A stretch of DNA of 64,000 nt, from NCBI GenBank assembly GCA_041287425.1, contig JBEULG010000033.1:1-64000 (forward strand), read 5' to 3'. Positions 46,150 to 55,275 of this stretch are shown piece after piece. Each line of letters opens with the position of its first letter. Positions within the stretch are counted from its first letter, which is position 1. The notes beneath the pieces are model-generated. The model made no database searches. It was given only the letters and a program-made list of their open reading frames with translations, and had not been told where the DNA came from. Source of the DNA: JAFGSI01 sp041287425 (GTDB taxonomy: Bacteria; Chloroflexota; Anaerolineae; Anaerolineales; Villigracilaceae). The translations under genes were made by a program, and so were the position numbers.

Positions 46150-47598
46150 TCAGTACGCGCCGAGGTCGGGCGGGTCGCGGCGCGGGCGGCCCTCCAGGTT
46201 CACTTCGGGCGCGCCCTCGGCGGTGCCGGCGCCCAGGGCGGGGCTATCCGGCTGGAGGTGGTAGTCGCCCGCCTCGCCCCAGGCCGGGCGGACGAAGCGC
46301 GGGTCGCCGCACCGGTTGCCCGCCCCCAGCGCGGCGAGGTCGGCGCAGGTGAAAGTCCGCTCGCCGTGGGTGAGGAGCACCTCGTTCTGCGGGAAGAAGA
46401 ACAGGTTGTGGTCGGCGGTGAGCGTGCTGGCCGGGGCGAGGTAGATGGGCGATTCGGGGCCGCGGGCGCTGAAGATGGAATTGCGCACCGTCACGTGGGC
46501 GGGGACATCGGGGTAGTCGTACTGGACGTACATCAGGTAGTTGTGGCCGAGGAAGTCGTCCACGGTGACGTTGAGGATTTCGAATTCGGCATCGGCCTGG
46601 TCTTCGGGGGCGATGACGATGGCCGCCCAGGGAGTCGGGTCAGGGTTGCCGTCGCCGCGGCCGTAGATGAGGGTGTTTTCGACCCGGCTGCCGGGCCCCC
46701 AGAGTTTGATTCCGTCGCAGGAATTGTTGGCCACGATGGTCTGGCGGATGGTGGTGTTGGCGGCCTTCGAGTCCAGGCCGTCGCCGTAGTTGTGTTCGGC
46801 CAGGACGCCTTCGAGCAGAATCGGCCCCGCGGAGGGTTCGATGCCGAAGCCGTCGGGGCGGTCGTAGGGGCGGTTGGCGCCGTCGCCACCCTGGTAGTAG
46901 TGTCCGCTCCAGGAGAGGGAGGTGTTGCGGATGACGACGTTCCGCCAGCCGCCGTGTTCGCCGGCCGGGCCGCCCAGCGCGCCGAAGCCGGCGTACTCGA
47001 TGCGGCAGTCGAGAATCTGCAAGTCTTCCACATCCTGAATGTTCATGCCGAACTCGTCCACGTGGTGAATGTAGAGGCCCTGCAGGACGATGTGGCTGGC
47101 CGGCGCGCCGAGGATTTGGAGGCCGTCGCGGAACCAGGCCGCCTCGCCGCGGGCGGAATCGTCGTGGGTGATTTCGAGATTCTCGAGGCGCACGTAACTG
47201 ACGCCGGCGAGGTTGACGGCGGTCATCAGGTTCTCGCCCCCGGCCAGGATGGGGCGGTTGCCCTCCTCGCCGCGGATGGTGATCCAGGCGTCGGCGCTGC
47301 CGGAGGGCGGGGTGAGGATGTCGGCGTCGTACTCGCGCAGCAGGTAGCGCCCGCCCAGGATAACGAGCGTATCGCCGGGGCGCAGTTGGCGCGAGGCGTA
47401 GCCGGGGCTGGCCCAGGGCTGCTCACGCGTGCCGGGGTTGGAATCCGAGCCGGTCGGGGAGACGTAGTAGGTCTGGGCCGGGCCGGAGGGGAGGGGCGGC
47501 TGGCCGCCGGTTTCGGTCGAATCGGCCGGGACGGGCGAGCAGGCGCACAGGCCAAAGGTCAGGGCAAGGAACAGCAGGGTTTTGTCGAACTTGTTCAT
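46150..47598 (-). CDS. Lipoprotein with right-handed parallel beta-helix
   Basis: 482 aa. A signal peptide with a lipobox-like LCAC is followed by a linker and TYYVSPTGSDSNPGT, the common opening of pectate-lyase-like beta-helix proteins (DUF1565/Beta_helix group). Many short repeats rich in Asn, Gly and Val follow (for example NVVIRNTSLSWSG, TTIRQTIVANNSC, ENTLIYGRG). It ends with DYHLQPDSPALGAG and LEGRPRRDPPDLGAY, another family hallmark. It is probably a surface polysaccharide lyase or binding protein. Six nt separate GGAGG from the ATG at 47598. In one operon with the FGE-like gene, 25 nt away. Confidence 0.87.
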   Translation of the reverse strand: MNKFDKTLLFLALTFGLCACSPVPADSTETGGQPPLPSGPAQTYYVSPTGSDSNPGTREQPWASPGYASRQLRPGDTLVILGGRYLLREYDADILTPPSGSADAWITIRGEEGNRPILAGGENLMTAVNLAGVSYVRLENLEITHDDSARGEAAWFRDGLQILGAPASHIVLQGLYIHHVDEFGMNIQDVEDLQILDCRIEYAGFGALGGPAGEHGGWRNVVIRNTSLSWSGHYYQGGDGANRPYDRPDGFGIEPSAGPILLEGVLAEHNYGDGLDSKAANTTIRQTIVANNSCDGIKLWGPGSRVENTLIYGRGDGNPDPTPWAAIVIAPEDQADAEFEILNVTVDDFLGHNYLMYVQYDYPDVPAHVTVRNSIFSARGPESPIYLAPASTLTADHNLFFFPQNEVLLTHGERTFTCADLAALGAGNRCGDPRFVRPAWGEAGDYHLQPDSPALGAGTAEGAPEVNLEGRPRRDPPDLGAY

Positions 47599-47623
47599 GT
47601 CCATCCTCCTTGATATCGAAAGG

Positions 47624-49690
47624 TTACGGCTGCGTCCGGCAGGCGCCGTTGATCCACGCGCATCTTTCGGGCGGCAGGCTGTGGTCTTTGCAGGATTCGG
47701 GCGTGTTGTATTGATTGCATGGGTCAGTGGGTTGCGGCTGTTCGGGCTGCTGGGATTCTTCGGGCTGCTCTCCTGGCTGCGCCGGGCAGGGGAGGTAATC
47801 GCTGAGGACGAAGGTCTCGCAGAACTGTTCGCTGCCGATGGCCAGGCAAACCCTGATGGGTGAGACCCTTGTCGGTTCGTCGGCATAGCAGTAGATGCGC
47901 TGCGGGTCGAGAGCGACGAAGTCACAGTGATAACAGTTCTCGTCGTCGCAGACATTGTAGGAGCCGAGCACATCCGGCAGGTTTGGAATGCCGGTGTCAA
48001 CCGTGACGAAGACGGAATCCTCATTGCGGCAGCCGTAACCGCCCAGCGACCAGCCGGTCGTCGGCAGGCAGTCGGGAGGCACCGGCACGCTCATCGGCAT
48101 GCAGGTATCTGCCGAGCAGAAGAGGAAGACGTATTCGCCGCCGATGGGTTCGATGAAGTTGCCGGTGCAGGTGATGGTCGCCTGGTCGGCGGCGATGGTG
48201 GAGGCGCAATTCTGCAACAGGCGGCCGCCCTCGGTCACGTACTGCCATTCGTTCTCGACCCAGGCAATCGTGTTGGGGTCGTCGGTGCTGCAGGAGAGGT
48301 CTACGGAACCATCGTCACGGCAGGAGACGGAGCACTGTTCTACGCCGCCTCCAGATTCGGGGCAGACGGGCGCCAGGACCGGCATCCAGTTGGTGCAGCC
48401 CAGGAATTGGCCGCTGTCGCGGTCTCGGAAGCAAATCTGGACTTCGTAGTTACCCTGCGGATTGACATAGATTTGGGAGGCCTCGCCAGCGCACATCAAC
48501 CAGCCGCCTCCCTGTTCATTGGGGAAATAGACGCATGGGATGGTCTCTGCGCCCACGCCGCTCAGGCTGCCCTCCACCCAAATTTGGGGCGCATTGCCGC
48601 TGAAATGAATCATGAGGCGCACAATCCCATCTGCATCCGGGCAGGTGACCTGGAGGCCGTCGAAGAACAGGCCGAGGTCATTGGGCCGGTCTCCGCCGAC
48701 GACCGCGCCCATCTGGTCGGGGCCAAAGGGGAAGGCGACGGCGTGCTGGTCGTCGGGCAGGGTCAGGCCGGCGGGCCAGGCTTCGGTCTGGGCCACGCAG
48801 CGGAAGCCGAGGTCGTCGTAGGGGGCGTAGGGGTTGGCCCAGGCGCGGGCGGCGGCGCGTACGTCGTTCGGGTAGGAATTCCAACTGCCGCCGCGCACCA
48901 CTTTGAGGGGATACTGTCCATCGGGCGGTGCGGAGGGGCCAAGCGGGTTGGAGACGGCCGAGGCGGTGTAATAATCGGCGTCGTACCAGTCGTTGACCCA
49001 TTCCCAGACGTTGCCGGCCAGGTCGAAGAGGCCAAAGGGGCTGACTCCCAGCGGGTACGAACCCACCGGGCGCGTATCCGGCGGGACGAGGCAGCCGAAC
49101 ATGTTGAGCCGGTCGCAGGACGGGGCGGGCTCGTTCCCCCAGGGGTAAAGATATCCTTCGACGCCGCGCGCGGCCAGTTCCCACTCAGCCTCGGTGGGCA
49201 GACGGCCCCCCGCCCAGCGGCAGTAGTCGCGCGCCATGTTCCAGTCCACGCCGACGACCGGGTAATCGGCGTAGGCGGGGTCGTTGTAATGCGAGGTCGG
49301 GCCGTTGGGCAGCGGCTGGACGGGGAAGCAGGCGCCGGCGCGCACGCATTCGGCGTACATGCGGTTGGTGACTTCGCGGGCGTAGATGTAGAAGCCATCC
49401 AGGCTGACCTGATGGGCGGGTTGTTCATCGTCCCCGGCCTGCGAATCGCCGGCCGAGGCGCCCATGACGAAGGTGGTCGGAGGGATGTAGATGACATCTG
49501 CGCCGTCGGTGTTCGTCGGCCCGGCGCTGCTGCCTGTCTGCTCTCCGGCGGTGCTTGGTTGACCGGCTGTTGGGGTGAAATCGCCCTCCGGGCGGCCTAA
49601 ATGGCAGGCAGCCATCAACGCCAACAAAATCAAGGTGGTCAGGATAAGACCGCGCAGGGCGGCCCGCGGAATCCGGTTCATCACGTTCAT
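47624..49690 (-). CDS. FGE/SUMF1-like lipoprotein with Cys-rich C-terminal half
   Basis: 688 aa. The signal peptide ends with the lipobox LMAAC. A formylglycine-generating-enzyme-like domain (about 65-310) shows FVMGASAGDSQ, PTEAEWELAARG, NVWEWVNDWYD and VRGGSWNSYPNDVRAAARAW. The catalytic cysteines of true FGE are not evident, so it is likely a binding or scaffold version. The C-terminal 370 residues are rich in paired cysteines and Trp (about 25 Cys), unlike known domains, which suggests a disulfide-stabilised outside region. GGAGG precedes the ATG at 49690. Function unknown. Confidence 0.82.
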   Translation of the reverse strand: MNVMNRIPRAALRGLILTTLILLALMAACHLGRPEGDFTPTAGQPSTAGEQTGSSAGPTNTDGADVIYIPPTTFVMGASAGDSQAGDDEQPAHQVSLDGFYIYAREVTNRMYAECVRAGACFPVQPLPNGPTSHYNDPAYADYPVVGVDWNMARDYCRWAGGRLPTEAEWELAARGVEGYLYPWGNEPAPSCDRLNMFGCLVPPDTRPVGSYPLGVSPFGLFDLAGNVWEWVNDWYDADYYTASAVSNPLGPSAPPDGQYPLKVVRGGSWNSYPNDVRAAARAWANPYAPYDDLGFRCVAQTEAWPAGLTLPDDQHAVAFPFGPDQMGAVVGGDRPNDLGLFFDGLQVTCPDADGIVRLMIHFSGNAPQIWVEGSLSGVGAETIPCVYFPNEQGGGWLMCAGEASQIYVNPQGNYEVQICFRDRDSGQFLGCTNWMPVLAPVCPESGGGVEQCSVSCRDDGSVDLSCSTDDPNTIAWVENEWQYVTEGGRLLQNCASTIAADQATITCTGNFIEPIGGEYVFLFCSADTCMPMSVPVPPDCLPTTGWSLGGYGCRNEDSVFVTVDTGIPNLPDVLGSYNVCDDENCYHCDFVALDPQRIYCYADEPTRVSPIRVCLAIGSEQFCETFVLSDYLPCPAQPGEQPEESQQPEQPQPTDPCNQYNTPESCKDHSLPPERCAWINGACRTQP

Positions 49691-49693
49691 CAC

Positions 49694-49936
49694 GGCCTCC
49701 TGCAGCGGGGAATCGCCGCTGCCTCTTCAGCATAGCGCCCTTGATTCGGCCGAGGCAAGGGAAAGAATACCCGTTTGAGGAGAGAAAAAAGTACCTCCGT
49801 TGGAGTACTCCTTTGCAAGGCAGCAAATTCAGGCTGCCTGTTCGGCGCGGCGGCGGATGGGATTTCCCGCCTCGTGCATCGAGCCGCGTTTCCGGCGAGG
49901 GATTCCATCCTCCGCCTCAGCCCGACGACCTACCCG
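49694..49936. other. Intergenic region upstream of the FGE-like gene
   Basis: No gene recognised. It carries the FGE-like gene's leader (GCTATGCTG on the minus strand near 49727-49735 is a possible -10) and some GC-rich dyads. Short open frames here have no family features. Confidence 0.4.
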
Positions 49937-50052
49937 TCTTGGCCGGGGATTGAAAATCCCCGGCTCAGGCCATGGAAGTCCGCTCGAAGCGGACTCCAGA
50001 GGTAGCCGCGGCCGACTTCCACGTACTCAGGGGAATCGATTCCTCTGCGGCC
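49937..50052. repeat. Palindromic repeat family, copy A
   Basis: A string of dyads: CGGGGATTGAAAATCCCCG, GTCCGCTCGAAGCGGAC, then GGCCGACTTCCACGTACTCAG and GGGAATCGATTCC. Copy B at 61814-61897 has the first, third and fourth but lacks the second. It lies just after the stop of the response-regulator gene at 50059. Confidence 0.8.
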
Positions 50053-50058
50053 AGGGAG

Positions 50059-50724
50059 TTACTCTTTCTCCAGCGAGGCCCAGCCCTTGCGCAGGGCCAG
50101 CAGGGCGGCCTGGGTGCGGCTGTTGACGTGCAGTTTGCGGTAGATTTCGCTCAGGCGATTGGCGACTGTGCGCCTCGAAAGACGCAGCGTCTGGGCGACG
50201 GTCTTGTTATCGGCCCCCTGCGCCACCAGACGCAGGACCTGCATCTCGCCCTCGGTCAAGTCTTCCAATCCCTCGGCGCGGTCGGCGGCGCGGCTCAGGC
50301 GGCGGAACTCGTCCAGGAGACGGGCTGCCAGGCCGGGGTCCACGAGCGCCTCGCCGCGCCCGACGCGGCGGACGGCCGCGACCAGGTCGGCCTCGTCAAT
50401 GTCCTTAAGCAGGTAACCATGCGCCCCGGCCTTGACTGCCTCGAAGACGTAGCGCTCCTCGCCGAACATGGTCAGGATGAGGACGCGCACGCCGGGGCAG
50501 GTCTCCACAATCCGGCGGGTCGCCGCGACGCCGTCCAGGCCGGGCATCTGGATGTCCATCAGGACGAGGTCGGGGCAGGTTTGCTGCGCCAGGCGGACGG
50601 CTTCCTCGCCGTTTTCGGCCTCGGCGACGACGGTCAGGCCGCCGGCGGCCTCGCAGACGCGCCGCAGCCCCTGGCGGAACAGGCGATGGTCATCGGCGAG
50701 GAGGAGACGGAGGGGAGGCATCAT
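50059..50724 (-). CDS. NarL/FixJ-family response regulator
   Basis: 221 aa. Receiver: LLLADDHRLFRQ, DLVLMDIQMPG (phospho-Asp about 56) and YLLKDIDEADL. LuxR-type helix-turn-helix: LTEGEMQVLRLVAQGADNKT and SRRTVANRLSEIYRKLHVNS. The start may be 50724 or the adjacent ATG at 50721; no clear Shine-Dalgarno. No kinase is next to it, but the propeller kinase at 58166-61711 is the first unpaired NarL-type kinase upstream, on the same strand, beyond the defence island. Targets might include the two lipoprotein genes downstream. Confidence 0.92.
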   Translation of the reverse strand: MMPPLRLLLADDHRLFRQGLRRVCEAAGGLTVVAEAENGEEAVRLAQQTCPDLVLMDIQMPGLDGVAATRRIVETCPGVRVLILTMFGEERYVFEAVKAGAHGYLLKDIDEADLVAAVRRVGRGEALVDPGLAARLLDEFRRLSRAADRAEGLEDLTEGEMQVLRLVAQGADNKTVAQTLRLSRRTVANRLSEIYRKLHVNSRTQAALLALRKGWASLEKE

Positions 50725-50745
50725 CGGGCTACAGAAGGGATAGCC

Positions 50746-51616
50746 TTATTCCCATTGCCAGCGGACGGGATTCCAGACCTCGCCGGATTGCCCGCTCAGC
50801 AACGGGTCAAGGAAGCGGCGCATGGCCTGGGCTGCCTCGTCCAGGGTGCGATATTCCAGCCCAATTTGCTCACACAGGCGGCAAAAGGGGCGCGACCAAT
50901 GTGCAGGAGGGGGCGGCATCTGCTGCGGAACAGGATGCGTACCGCGCGTTTCGAAAGTGGCTTGCAAAGCACGGCGCAGCGCCTCGGCATGCAAACCGTT
51001 CCAGCGGGCCATCAAGAGAATATCCACCCAATCCCGCACCCGGCTGCTTTCGCCGGAGACATAGAGACGGGTGAGCGCATGGACTTTCTCGGCAATTTGC
51101 TGGGAAAGCGGATAGGCGGGGATGCTTGCAGCAGAAATGCCGGCGAATTCCAGCAACGGCGGAGCAGTCAACATTTCGGCAGGTTCGATGAGTGGGTCGC
51201 CCATTCCCACATCCACGTGGAAGGCTTCAAAATAAACGTCCATCCAGCAGGCTTTGAACCGAAAAGCGTAAGCCGGTGGACAGAGTCGGCCGTGCCGTCT
51301 CAAAGGTAAACCAGTCTTTCATATCCAACAGCGCCGCGGTAACCAAAGCGTGGTGAATGTCTTCAGGCGGCCAAGACTGACGCCAGAGCAAGTCAATATC
51401 CTGTGTGGTACGGGCGCGTTCGCGCAGGCGAAATTGAAGCGCCAGCCCTCCTTTGAGTACCCAGGCATCCGGTTGGGCCGTGACCAGCCGCGCCAGAAAA
51501 CGCTCGAAGGCAATCATTTTCCGTAAACGCGCCAGCGGCGTCCCGGCAGTCACGGCTTGTTGACGCAGACGCTCTTCCAAGGCGCGGCGGAAGGCGGCGC
51601 TGTCCTCATACCGCAT
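50746..51616 (-). pseudogene. abiEii: AbiEii-type nucleotidyltransferase toxin, frameshifted
   Basis: The N-terminal part (51616 to about 51230) has WVLKGGLALQFRL and TQDIDLLW, the GG and DxD motifs of AbiEii toxins. It runs to LLDGRLF and stops at TGA. The continuation FHVDVGMGDPLIEP is in another frame and runs to 50746. Removing one T from the TTTT run (plus AAAA, 51229-51232) would restore a full gene of about 289 codons. So it is either an inactivated toxin, a phase-variable run or a sequencing error. The start overlaps the antitoxin stop by 11 nt, the usual AbiE order. Confidence 0.85.
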
Positions 51617-52196
51617 GGCGGTTCTCCAAGGCGGCGCGGATGGCGGCAGCGACTTGTCCACCACGCCGATGAGCCTCCTCCTCCAGCGCGGCTTTGCTGA
51701 CCATGCCACGCGCCAGCGCCTGCTGGACCGCTTGCCGAATCCATTCATCGGCCAGGCCGGAACGAATCAAATCGGTGAGGGTGCGCAGCAGGGTGGTAAC
51801 AGGCAGTCCTTCTCGTCGCGTGACTTCTTCCGCTTCCAGACGGGCGGTGTGAAAAAGCACTCCCGACAGACGGCGCGAGGCCGTGCGCGGCACGGTGAGG
51901 TGAATCCCGGTGGGCAGCAGGTCGGTCAATCCATAGAGTAGCAGGGCGCTTTCATGCGAGAGGACGGCCTTTTCCCCGGCGGCAAGCCAGGCGACATACA
52001 GGTCAGCATGGGGCGTCTCTGGGAACCACGCCAGCCGATAGACTCCGCGGCGAAGGCGCAAGAAACGCCCGCCTTTGACATGGTGTGAGAGGAGAGACCT
52101 CGAGAAGCCCGCCTGCCGCGCCTGGCGGACGGAAAAATAGCCTCCTTGCTGTTCTGCAATCTCGTAGAGTTTGGAGTTGGATATCGCCTTATTCAT
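51606..52196 (-). CDS. abiEi: AbiEi-type antitoxin (type IV toxin-antitoxin)
   Basis: 196 aa. The N-terminal winged helix (YFSVRQARQAGFSRSLLSHH, RRGVYRLAWFP) and the following LSHESALLLYGLTDLLPTG and VLFHTARL are the AbiEi_4 plus AbiEi_1 layout. AbiEi binds its own promoter and blocks the AbiEii nucleotidyltransferase without direct complex. The ATG at 52196 lies inside the right arm of an inverted repeat, a suitable site for such autoregulation. Part of a defence island with the Mod/Res system. Confidence 0.9.
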   Translation of the reverse strand: MNKAISNSKLYEIAEQQGGYFSVRQARQAGFSRSLLSHHVKGGRFLRLRRGVYRLAWFPETPHADLYVAWLAAGEKAVLSHESALLLYGLTDLLPTGIHLTVPRTASRRLSGVLFHTARLEAEEVTRREGLPVTTLLRTLTDLIRSGLADEWIRQAVQQALARGMVSKAALEEEAHRRGGQVAAAIRAALENRHAV

Positions 52197-52236
52197 GTGC
52201 GCAAATAGTCAAATTTTACTTGACTTTCTGCACACA
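52196..52236. promoter_or_regulatory. abiEi: Imperfect inverted repeat at the abiE promoter
   Basis: TGTGCGCAAATAGTCAAA (52196-52213) and TTGACTTTCTGCACA (52220-52234) are imperfect inverted copies. This is the position where AbiEi antitoxins bind and repress. GACAAAAG and TAATGT (minus) are weak promoter-like words nearby. Confidence 0.6.
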
Positions 52237-52302
52237 TTATTGCCCAAAACAAGGCTTTTGTCAATGCGGCATCCCGAAGACGGCGCCGCAGCCCCTGGCC
52301 AT

Positions 52303-52335
52303 AGACTTCCGAAGTCTCCAAGACTTCGGAAGTCT
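52303..52335. repeat. Double palindrome near the end of the restriction operon
   Basis: AGACTTCCGAAGTCT (52303-52317) and its exact inverted copy AGACTTCGGAAGTCT (52321-52335) are separated by CCA. It sits in the 250-bp gap between the Res gene end and abiEi, and may terminate the Mod-Res operon or be a mobile palindrome. No gene is seen in the gap. Confidence 0.7.
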
Positions 52336-52449
52336 GGAATCCCATGCGCTCCTTGCGCCCGACGAACAGGCGCAAATCCGTGATTTTCGGCCCGGCGACA
52401 AACGGGCAGGGGAGAAGGTCAGCAGCGGAGGACATCAGGGGACTCCTTC

Positions 52450-55275
52450 TCAAGACTTCGCAACGCTCTCAGCAAGCACGTCGCGGATTTCTGCCGGGCG
52501 GCTGACGACAGCCCAGCACCAGTGACCAAAACCGCCATGAGCATTGACGGCCTGTATCCACTCGTCCAGAAAGCGGTGTTTGACCCTGTCCTGTTCGCTC
52601 TCTGCGCCTTTGGTTTCCAGGATGAGCATGTCGCCGTTCGTCAAGCGCACGAGGAAGTCGGGACGATACTTGCGCACGATGCCCTGGTAGAGATACGGGA
52701 TTTCAAAGCCGATGTGGTCGTTCTTGACCCAAGCGGCCACCGCCTCGCTGTTGTCGAGCGCAAACGCATCGGAGGCCTCCCAGGTGCTGTCGTACACGCA
52801 AACGTTGATGTGCGATTTGGCCGTGCGGGCGCAGGGTTTGCCGGTGTACCAGGGGGTCATCTCGGCGGTGGAACGGATGGGATGGTCGCGGTCGAAGACC
52901 GGCTCCAGCCGTTCGCTGTTTTCCTGCCGCACGGCGTCCAGGACGTGCTGGATGACGCGGCTCATGTTCAGGGTGATGATGAGCCGGCGGCGCAACTCGT
53001 CCTGGTAAAAGAGCGGTGGGAAGATGCGGATGCGGTCGGAGCGGATGAATTGTTCCACCAGGCGAATCAACTGCGCCAGCAGCACTTCGCGGCTGCCTTT
53101 CCAGGCGTGTTTCATCTGGTCGAAGACATCGCGCGCCGTCTCGAAGATGATGCGCTGGGTACGGAATTCCGCCGCCAGGCGCTCCAGTTCGATGCGGTCA
53201 ATTTTGGTCACGTCCGGCTTGCCTTCCAGGATGGGGGCAAGTTCGACCACTTGGGCTGTGTGCGCCGCATCCAGTTCCAGCGGCGGCAGGCTTGACCAGT
53301 CCACCTGCAGCATCGGCTGGAAGACGTATTCGATGCGCACCACGTTCGGCCAGCGGATTTCGTAAGCGGCTTTGGCCGGGTCCACTTGCACCAGGGTCTT
53401 GGGCGCCGGCGGCGGGGGCGGACCGCTTTCGGTGCTTTCGTGCGGCAGAAAGGTGAACGGCACGCCGAAGATGTTGACGTATTCCGGCTCGAACAGGCCG
53501 GTCTCCGGGTTCACCTCGTAGGACGTGCGCCGCAGGCCGCGCCCCACCACCTGTTCACAGAGCAGTTGGCTGGTGAAGGCGCGCAAGCCCATGATGTGGG
53601 TGACGGTTTTGGTGTCCCAGCCTTCGGAGAGCATCCCCACCGAGATGACGTTTTGAATCTTCTCTCCCGGTTCGCCGACCTTGCCGACGGTATCCACCAT
53701 CTGGCGCAGGCGCTCGGCCTGTTCGGTCTTGGTCAGTTTGCGCTCGAGGGTGACTTCTTCGGCGTTGGTTTCTTCCTCTTCGCCGCTATCCGAGGGAGTC
53801 ACCGGCTCCTCCCTGGCCTCGGCTTCTGCCAGCACCTTCGAGTCGATGTGCAGGATGCGCTCCGGGGCGCAGAGTTCGTCAATGTGGATGCGGCGGGTGT
53901 CGAAGGCGTGTTTGATGCGCGCCGCCGTCTCGACGCGGTTGGCGACGGTGATCATCACCGGCGGGGTGGGCAGACCGGCAGCCTGCCAGGCTTGGAGCGT
54001 TTCGCGCCAATCGTAGCCGAGCAGGTAGTAGGCGTTCAGCACCAGGTCGGGCAGCGGCTCGTGCGGTTCGGCGCGGCGGTTGAGGTCGTCTTTGACTTCC
54101 GGGTCGTTGTAGATGTGGTAGAGGCGGGAGCGGTAGGTTTTGGCGTCCGGCACGGCGTCGTCGCGGATGACGACGCGCGGGGTCTTGACCAGGCCCGATT
54201 CGATGGCGTCGTTCAGCCCGAAGTCGCTCACAATCCAGCCGAAGAGGGTTTCCTCGCCGCTGCGTCCGCCGGAGGGGGCGAAGGGCGTGGCCGAAAAATC
54301 GTAGCAGCGCAAAATGCCGCGGGCGCGATGGATGCGGTCGAGGCCGCCAATCCAGACGGTGGCCTCTTCGGCGCTGTCTTTCAGGTCGCGCTGACGCAGG
54401 TATTTGTCGCGCGCTTCGGGGTTGACGCGCCAGGCGTGATGGGCTTCGTCGTTGATGACCAGCAGGTTGCGGGCGCCCGCCATCTCGCCCAGCACCTCGC
54501 GCACGTAGGCCTCGTCGCTTTTGGGGCCGCGCTTATCCACGCTGCGCCGCTTCTTGAGTTGCTCTGCGCTTTCCCAGGCCAGGGCGTGCCAGTTGCGCAC
54601 CAGCACGCGGCCCTGACGCAGTTTGTCGAGCAGCGGGGCGGGGACGATGTCGAAGGCTTCGTAGTAGTTGCCCGGCGCGGTCGGGTAAAGCACTTCGAGC
54701 CGCTTTTTGACCGTCAGCCCAGGGGCGATGACCAGGACGTTTTTCGAGAAGCGGGCGTCCTGCGGGTAGGTGACCTTGTTCAAGACCTGCCAGGCGATGA
54801 CCATGGCCATGACGATGGTCTTGCCGGAGCCGGTGGCCATTTTGCAGCACTGCCGCACGAAGTCGCCGCCATCGCCGGGGATTTCGATGCCGGCCCGTTC
54901 CGCCGGAGCGGCTTCGGTGAGCCAGATGAGCGTCTCGACGGCCTCCAATTGGCAAAAGAAGAAACGCCGCTGGTCGAAGGTCTCGGCGTCCTGCCAGTGT
55001 TCGAGCAGCCGTTTGGTGATGCCGGTGACGCCCGGATAGCCGGCCTGGCGCCAGGCCTTGACGCGCGGGCGAATGGCGTTGACCAGCGGGATTTCGACGA
55101 ACAGGCCGGGGTCATCGAAGGCGCGCGAGCCGGGGGTGGCCACAACGTATCCGGCCGGGCGGCGGCCCTCGGCCAGGTCGAAGAGTTTGGTGGCCGGGTC
55201 GTAGCGCCAGTGGTAGCGCGGCTCCTCGTAGGGCGAGTTGATGATGAGACGGTCTATGGTTGCGCGGGACATCAT
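52450..55275 (-). CDS. Type III-like restriction endonuclease subunit (Res)
   Basis: 941 aa. The SF2 helicase core has Walker A CKMATGSGKT (about 147), the DEAH-type box VINDEAHHAWR (about 276), SATPFAP and the helicase C motif VGRGLRRTSY. The C-terminal nuclease of the PD-(D/E)xK type shows YRPDFLVRL and ILETKG near 873-890. This is the layout of BPTD_3080-like and other type III Res proteins. It cuts DNA after ATP-driven movement, in complex with Mod. Its ATG overlaps the Mod stop (ATGA). Confidence 0.93.
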   Translation of the reverse strand: MMSRATIDRLIINSPYEEPRYHWRYDPATKLFDLAEGRRPAGYVVATPGSRAFDDPGLFVEIPLVNAIRPRVKAWRQAGYPGVTGITKRLLEHWQDAETFDQRRFFFCQLEAVETLIWLTEAAPAERAGIEIPGDGGDFVRQCCKMATGSGKTIVMAMVIAWQVLNKVTYPQDARFSKNVLVIAPGLTVKKRLEVLYPTAPGNYYEAFDIVPAPLLDKLRQGRVLVRNWHALAWESAEQLKKRRSVDKRGPKSDEAYVREVLGEMAGARNLLVINDEAHHAWRVNPEARDKYLRQRDLKDSAEEATVWIGGLDRIHRARGILRCYDFSATPFAPSGGRSGEETLFGWIVSDFGLNDAIESGLVKTPRVVIRDDAVPDAKTYRSRLYHIYNDPEVKDDLNRRAEPHEPLPDLVLNAYYLLGYDWRETLQAWQAAGLPTPPVMITVANRVETAARIKHAFDTRRIHIDELCAPERILHIDSKVLAEAEAREEPVTPSDSGEEEETNAEEVTLERKLTKTEQAERLRQMVDTVGKVGEPGEKIQNVISVGMLSEGWDTKTVTHIMGLRAFTSQLLCEQVVGRGLRRTSYEVNPETGLFEPEYVNIFGVPFTFLPHESTESGPPPPPAPKTLVQVDPAKAAYEIRWPNVVRIEYVFQPMLQVDWSSLPPLELDAAHTAQVVELAPILEGKPDVTKIDRIELERLAAEFRTQRIIFETARDVFDQMKHAWKGSREVLLAQLIRLVEQFIRSDRIRIFPPLFYQDELRRRLIITLNMSRVIQHVLDAVRQENSERLEPVFDRDHPIRSTAEMTPWYTGKPCARTAKSHINVCVYDSTWEASDAFALDNSEAVAAWVKNDHIGFEIPYLYQGIVRKYRPDFLVRLTNGDMLILETKGAESEQDRVKHRFLDEWIQAVNAHGGFGHWCWAVVSRPAEIRDVLAESVAKS

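Noticed and set aside
47624..49690. Active sulfatase-activating enzyme
   Set aside because: The fold signature is present but the catalytic cysteine pair cannot be recognised and no sulfatase gene is near.
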